Assembly (NCBI GenBank): GCA_900754535.1
Contig: CAAEDF010000231.1
Span: 1 to 9,326 of the forward strand
DNA: 9,326 bases
Direction: 5' to 3'
Source of the DNA: Clostridia bacterium
Lineage (GTDB): Bacteria > Bacillota > Clostridia > Oscillospirales > CAG-382
The notes beneath the pieces were generated by a model. That model saw only the letters and a list, made by a program, of their open reading frames with translations, was not told where the DNA came from and did no database searches. The translations under genes and the position numbers were made by a program. Shown piece by piece: positions 6,915 through 9,326 of the stretch. Position 1 is the stretch's first letter. Each line of letters opens with the position of its first letter.

Positions 6915-6919
6915 AAAAA

Positions 6920-7423
6920 ATGATACTTTTCAAAAATGAGTACACAAGCGACAAGGATGCTTACATCGCTCTTACCAAGGCGTTTTTCATATCCCTGTCA
7001 CCCGTAAGGGCGGCGCTTAACTATATCCTTTCCGCCGCTCTTATAGGGTTCGGCATTTATAACCTGATAATCGCCCAGTACACCTGGGGCGTCGTTATGA
7101 CGGCATGCGGCGCGCTGCTGGTGCTGCTGACTGCCGGATATCCGTTTCTGATGGGCCGCTCGATACATAAATACGCGGCCGATTACCAGCCGTTTGACAT
7201 GTGGGTGGAGTTCAAAGAGGATTCGTTCAGGTGCTCGTACTGCCAGAACGACAATGAATACTCGGACATAAGCGCTATAAAGGAAAGCGAAGACTATTTT
7301 TTCATACTCATCAAAGGCGGACATGCCGTGCTTAAAAAGGGCTGCTTTACGGTCGGCGACGAGAACGGGTTTGCCTCTTTCATCTCGGAAAAAACTTCGC
7401 TTAAGATCCGGGCGGCAAAATAA
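6920..7423 (+). CDS. YcxB-like small membrane protein
   Basis: This is a 167-residue protein with two adjacent membrane helices near residues 32-52 and 55-76. A soluble domain follows, with alternating hydrophobic residues typical of beta strands (about 93-158). This layout matches the YcxB-like family, including the block YSDISAIKESEDYFFILIK (114-132) and the later LKKGCF (138-143), where the family often has a Pro-Lys-Arg-type turn. The function of the family is unknown. A lone CxxC (Cys105-Cys108, CSYC) is visible, but one pair alone does not show metal binding. An in-frame ATG at 6896 overlaps the previous stop codon but lacks a ribosome binding site. The ATG at 6920 has GGAGAG 5 nt upstream and gives a normal hydrophobic start. 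The 23-nt gap points to co-transcription with the YihY-family gene. Confidence 0.8.
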   Translation: MILFKNEYTSDKDAYIALTKAFFISLSPVRAALNYILSAALIGFGIYNLIIAQYTWGVVMTACGALLVLLTAGYPFLMGRSIHKYAADYQPFDMWVEFKEDSFRCSYCQNDNEYSDISAIKESEDYFFILIKGGHAVLKKGCFTVGDENGFASFISEKTSLKIRAAK

Positions 7424-7455
7424 CGCTTTTTCACATTTTATACCAAATTTATGCG

Positions 7456-7484
7456 TTGACAATCATCGCATCCTCGGCTATTAT
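7456..7484 (+). promoter_or_regulatory. Strong sigma-A promoter for the MBOAT operon
   Basis: The -35 TTGACA (7456-7461) is a perfect consensus hexamer and lies 17 bp from TATTAT (7479-7484). Transcription should start near 7491, giving a leader of about 73 nt. The leader contains a small CCGG-TCG-CCGG inverted repeat (7514-7524), too weak to call a riboswitch. The promoter separates the MBOAT genes from the ATPase-YihY-YcxB unit, although no terminator is visible in the 32 nt before it. Confidence 0.85.
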
Positions 7485-7563
7485 TATATTTGATCCAAGC
7501 ATATGACATACGCCCGGTCGCCGGACGGATTTACAGCGACAACGTTAAATCGGAGGAAGACGA

Positions 7564-8976
7564 ATGGTCTTTTCGGATCTGCTTTTCATATACATCTTTC
7601 TGGCTGCAACGCTGCTTCTCTACTTTCTTGCAAGGACGATAACCCAACGCAACTGTATCCTTATAATCGCATCCGTCTTTTTCTATGCATGGGGCGAGCC
7701 ATTTTATGTTTTCCTGCTTATTTTATCGTCTCTTATAAACTATGTCGCCGGGCTTCTTATCGACAGATACCGCAAATACGGGAAGCTGATAACGGGACTT
7801 ACTCTGCTTTACGACTTCGGTATGCTTGCGGTATACAAATACGCGGGATTTTTTGTGGAAAACATCAACTCGCTGTTCGGTATATCCATACCGGTGCCCG
7901 ATATCGTCATGCCGATAGGCATAAGCTTCTTCACTTTCCAGATAGTTTCCTATGTGATAGACTGCTATTGGGAAAAGGTAAAGGTTCAGAAGAACTTCTT
8001 CTGGCTGCTTATGTACATCTCGCTTTTCCCGCAGCTCATAGCCGGTCCCATAGTACGTTATGAGACCATTGAAAAAGAAATAAGCAACAGGCGCACAACC
8101 GTAGCGGATTTTTCAGACGGACTTACGAGATTCATCGTGGGACTGGCAAAAAAAGCCGTAATAGCCAACAGCCTTTCGATAGTGGTGGACAACCTGTTCT
8201 TAAAGCGCGACGGGGCGTTTCACGTAGAGGAAAGCTCGATAGCCGGCGTATGGGTAGGCGTCATTGCCTTTGCTCTGTATGTGTATTTTGATTTTTCGGG
8301 TTATTCGGACATGGCAATAGGCATGGGGCGGATATTCGGCTTCCATTTCGACGAGAACTTCAACTATCCTTTTGTCTCCTCAAGCATCACGGAGTTCTGG
8401 CAGCGCTGGCACATATCTCTGGGAACCTTTTTCAGGGATTACCTGCTGTATGTGCCGATATTCGGAAAGCGCAGAAAATACGCAAGCCTGTTTCTCGTAT
8501 GGTTCTGCACCGGCTTCTGGCACGGCGCGTCGTGGAACTATATAATATGGGGGCTGTATTTCGGGATCTTCATATTTATCGAAACATTGCTCGGCAAAAA
8601 ACGCATGAAGCGCATCCCCTCCCCTATCGCCCATGTATATTCGCTGATAGTAATAATTATCGGCTTCGGCATCTTCAGATTCGAAGACCTTTCGCAGCTC
8701 GGATACTTTTTCAAAGGGCTTGTCGGAGCCAACGGCAACGCGTTCCTTACCGATACATCGGAAACCGCGATATTGCAGAACATGTTTCTTATCGCATTTG
8801 CCGCCGTCATATCCATGCCGATACTGCCGGCCGTTAAAAAATTCTTCTCCTCGAGGACGTCTCTTGCCGTCGTCGGCAGTTCGCTTACCGTTTTTACCAA
8901 CGTCGGGCTGCTGATATTGTCTTCGATAATGCTTATAGACGCAACAAACAACCCGTTTATGTATTTCCGCTTCTGA
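7564..8976 (+). CDS. MBOAT-family O-acyltransferase, AlgI-like
   Basis: This is a multi-pass membrane acyltransferase of 470 residues, the expected size for AlgI-like proteins. The family moves acyl groups, usually acetyl, from the cytoplasm to extracytoplasmic polymers. Visible signatures are YAWGEP (41-46), MPIGISFFTFQ (116-126), FPQLIAGPIVRY (155-166), YFDFSGYSDMAIG (241-253), FWQRWHISLGTFFRDYL (278-294) and CTGFWHGASWN (315-325). His320 in WHGASWN is the conserved catalytic-type histidine, and His283 is the second conserved one. Many hydrophobic segments span the whole length. GGAGGA (7552-7557) lies 6 nt before the ATG. A DHHW-type gene begins 25 nt downstream, the usual partner arrangement in Clostridia. 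The polymer substrate cannot be deduced. DltB is a distant alternative, less likely because no dlt genes are adjacent. Confidence 0.95.
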   Translation: MVFSDLLFIYIFLAATLLLYFLARTITQRNCILIIASVFFYAWGEPFYVFLLILSSLINYVAGLLIDRYRKYGKLITGLTLLYDFGMLAVYKYAGFFVENINSLFGISIPVPDIVMPIGISFFTFQIVSYVIDCYWEKVKVQKNFFWLLMYISLFPQLIAGPIVRYETIEKEISNRRTTVADFSDGLTRFIVGLAKKAVIANSLSIVVDNLFLKRDGAFHVEESSIAGVWVGVIAFALYVYFDFSGYSDMAIGMGRIFGFHFDENFNYPFVSSSITEFWQRWHISLGTFFRDYLLYVPIFGKRRKYASLFLVWFCTGFWHGASWNYIIWGLYFGIFIFIETLLGKKRMKRIPSPIAHVYSLIVIIIGFGIFRFEDLSQLGYFFKGLVGANGNAFLTDTSETAILQNMFLIAFAAVISMPILPAVKKFFSSRTSLAVVGSSLTVFTNVGLLILSSIMLIDATNNPFMYFRF

Positions 8977-9001
8977 GCGGCATCTTACGGAGGAAATGCT
9001 T

Positions 9002-9326
9002 ATGGACAGCAAAAAAAGCACATCGGGTGAAAGCTCTTCCCTGCGCATGGCAAAAGCGGTCAACGCAGCCGTCATATGCCTCTTGGGGCTTTCTATATCC
9101 GCATATCTGATTTTTGCACCGCGGCCGACCGAATCGGGGGTTGAAAACCGCGAGCTTGCGAAATTCCCTTCTTTTTCGTTTGAATCATATTTTGACGCAT
9201 CCTATACGACACAGATCTCTACCTGGTTCACCGACACCGCGCCGGACCGTGACGCTTACAAGGCGGCCATTACAAAAATAAGATCGTTTTACGGCATTAC
9301 GCCCGACGTTGTTTTTGTCGGCCCGA
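9002..9326 (+). CDS. DHHW-type (AlgX/AlgJ-like) partner protein, 3' end cut by window edge
   Basis: The first 108 residues are visible. A basic, Ser-rich N-terminus precedes a single membrane segment (about 18-39), which fits a signal anchor with the rest outside the cell. The block VENRELAKFPSF (47-58) followed by TTQISTWFTDTAPDRD (69-84) is characteristic of the proteins encoded next to clostridial AlgI-like MBOATs. These are related to AlgX/AlgJ and have an SGNH-hydrolase-like fold. The catalytic region lies beyond the edge, so activity cannot be judged. The start is ATG 9002 with GGAGG (8989-8993) 8 nt upstream; an in-frame ATG at 8996 is only 2 nt from that site. The likely role is to complete acyl transfer onto the polymer. 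Confidence 0.85.
   Translation, partial: MDSKKSTSGESSSLRMAKAVNAAVICLLGLSISAYLIFAPRPTESGVENRELAKFPSFSFESYFDASYTTQISTWFTDTAPDRDAYKAAITKIRSFYGITPDVVFVGP

Noticed and set aside
6896..6919. ATG overlapping the YihY-family stop (ATGA) as the YcxB-like start
   Set aside because: There is no ribosome binding site before it. The added residues are encoded by the purine-rich site serving ATG 6920.
7491..7563. Possible riboswitch in the MBOAT leader
   Set aside because: The leader is only about 73 nt, and no conserved core of a cyclic-di-GMP or other known riboswitch was recognised. The only structure is a 4-bp CCGG repeat.
7503..8063. Plus-strand open frame of 186 codons overlapping the MBOAT start
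   Set aside because: It is out of frame with the MBOAT gene, has no good ribosome binding site, and gives a low-complexity Arg/His/Cys-rich translation.
8380..9075. Long open frame (231 codons) on the minus strand across the end of the MBOAT gene
   Set aside because: It lies antisense to a clear MBOAT coding sequence and runs into the DHHW gene. Its translation is rich in Arg, His and Tyr with no recognisable domain, as expected of a shadow frame.

Overview
The window looks like a chromosomal segment of a Clostridia-type Firmicute, probably an uncultured gut or rumen relative. The clues are the style of the phosphate-binding lipoprotein, the purine-rich AGGAGG-type ribosome binding sites, consensus sigma-A promoters, and an MBOAT plus DHHW-type gene pair typical of that class. 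This assignment rests on recognising protein families by eye; no database search was made. I see no mobile element, CRISPR array, tRNA or rRNA. Gene density is high, and the longest non-coding stretch is the 277-bp divergent region at 3291-3567.

Left part, minus strand (1-3290): a high-affinity phosphate ABC transporter operon in the order pstS-pstC-pstA-pstB. pstB runs off the left edge, so a phoU gene, if present, would lie outside the window. A perfect 12-bp hairpin with a GAAA loop separates pstS from pstC and probably lets the binding protein be made in excess over the membrane subunits. The most unusual point is PstS itself. Its sequence blocks appear circularly permuted relative to the classical PstS order.

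Centre (3291-3567): a divergent regulatory region. It carries a near-consensus promoter (TTGAAA, 17 bp, TATAAT, with extended -10) firing rightward, overlaid by three TATGC repeats at 12-bp spacing. A weaker candidate promoter fires leftward into pstS.

Right part, plus strand: a probable three-gene unit (3568-7423) encodes a CtpE-like P-type cation ATPase, a YihY/BrkB-family membrane protein and a small YcxB-like membrane protein. A second strong promoter (TTGACA, 17 bp, TATTAT) then drives an AlgI-like MBOAT O-acyltransferase and a DHHW-type (AlgX/AlgJ-like) partner that is cut by the right edge. Together these two resemble a system for acetylating an extracellular or cell-wall polymer.

The window is thus mainly envelope and transport functions: phosphate uptake, cation transport and surface glycan modification. 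The individual families are known. The points most worth following up are the permuted PstS, the altered ion-site motif in the ATPase and the regulatory repeats between the divergent operons.
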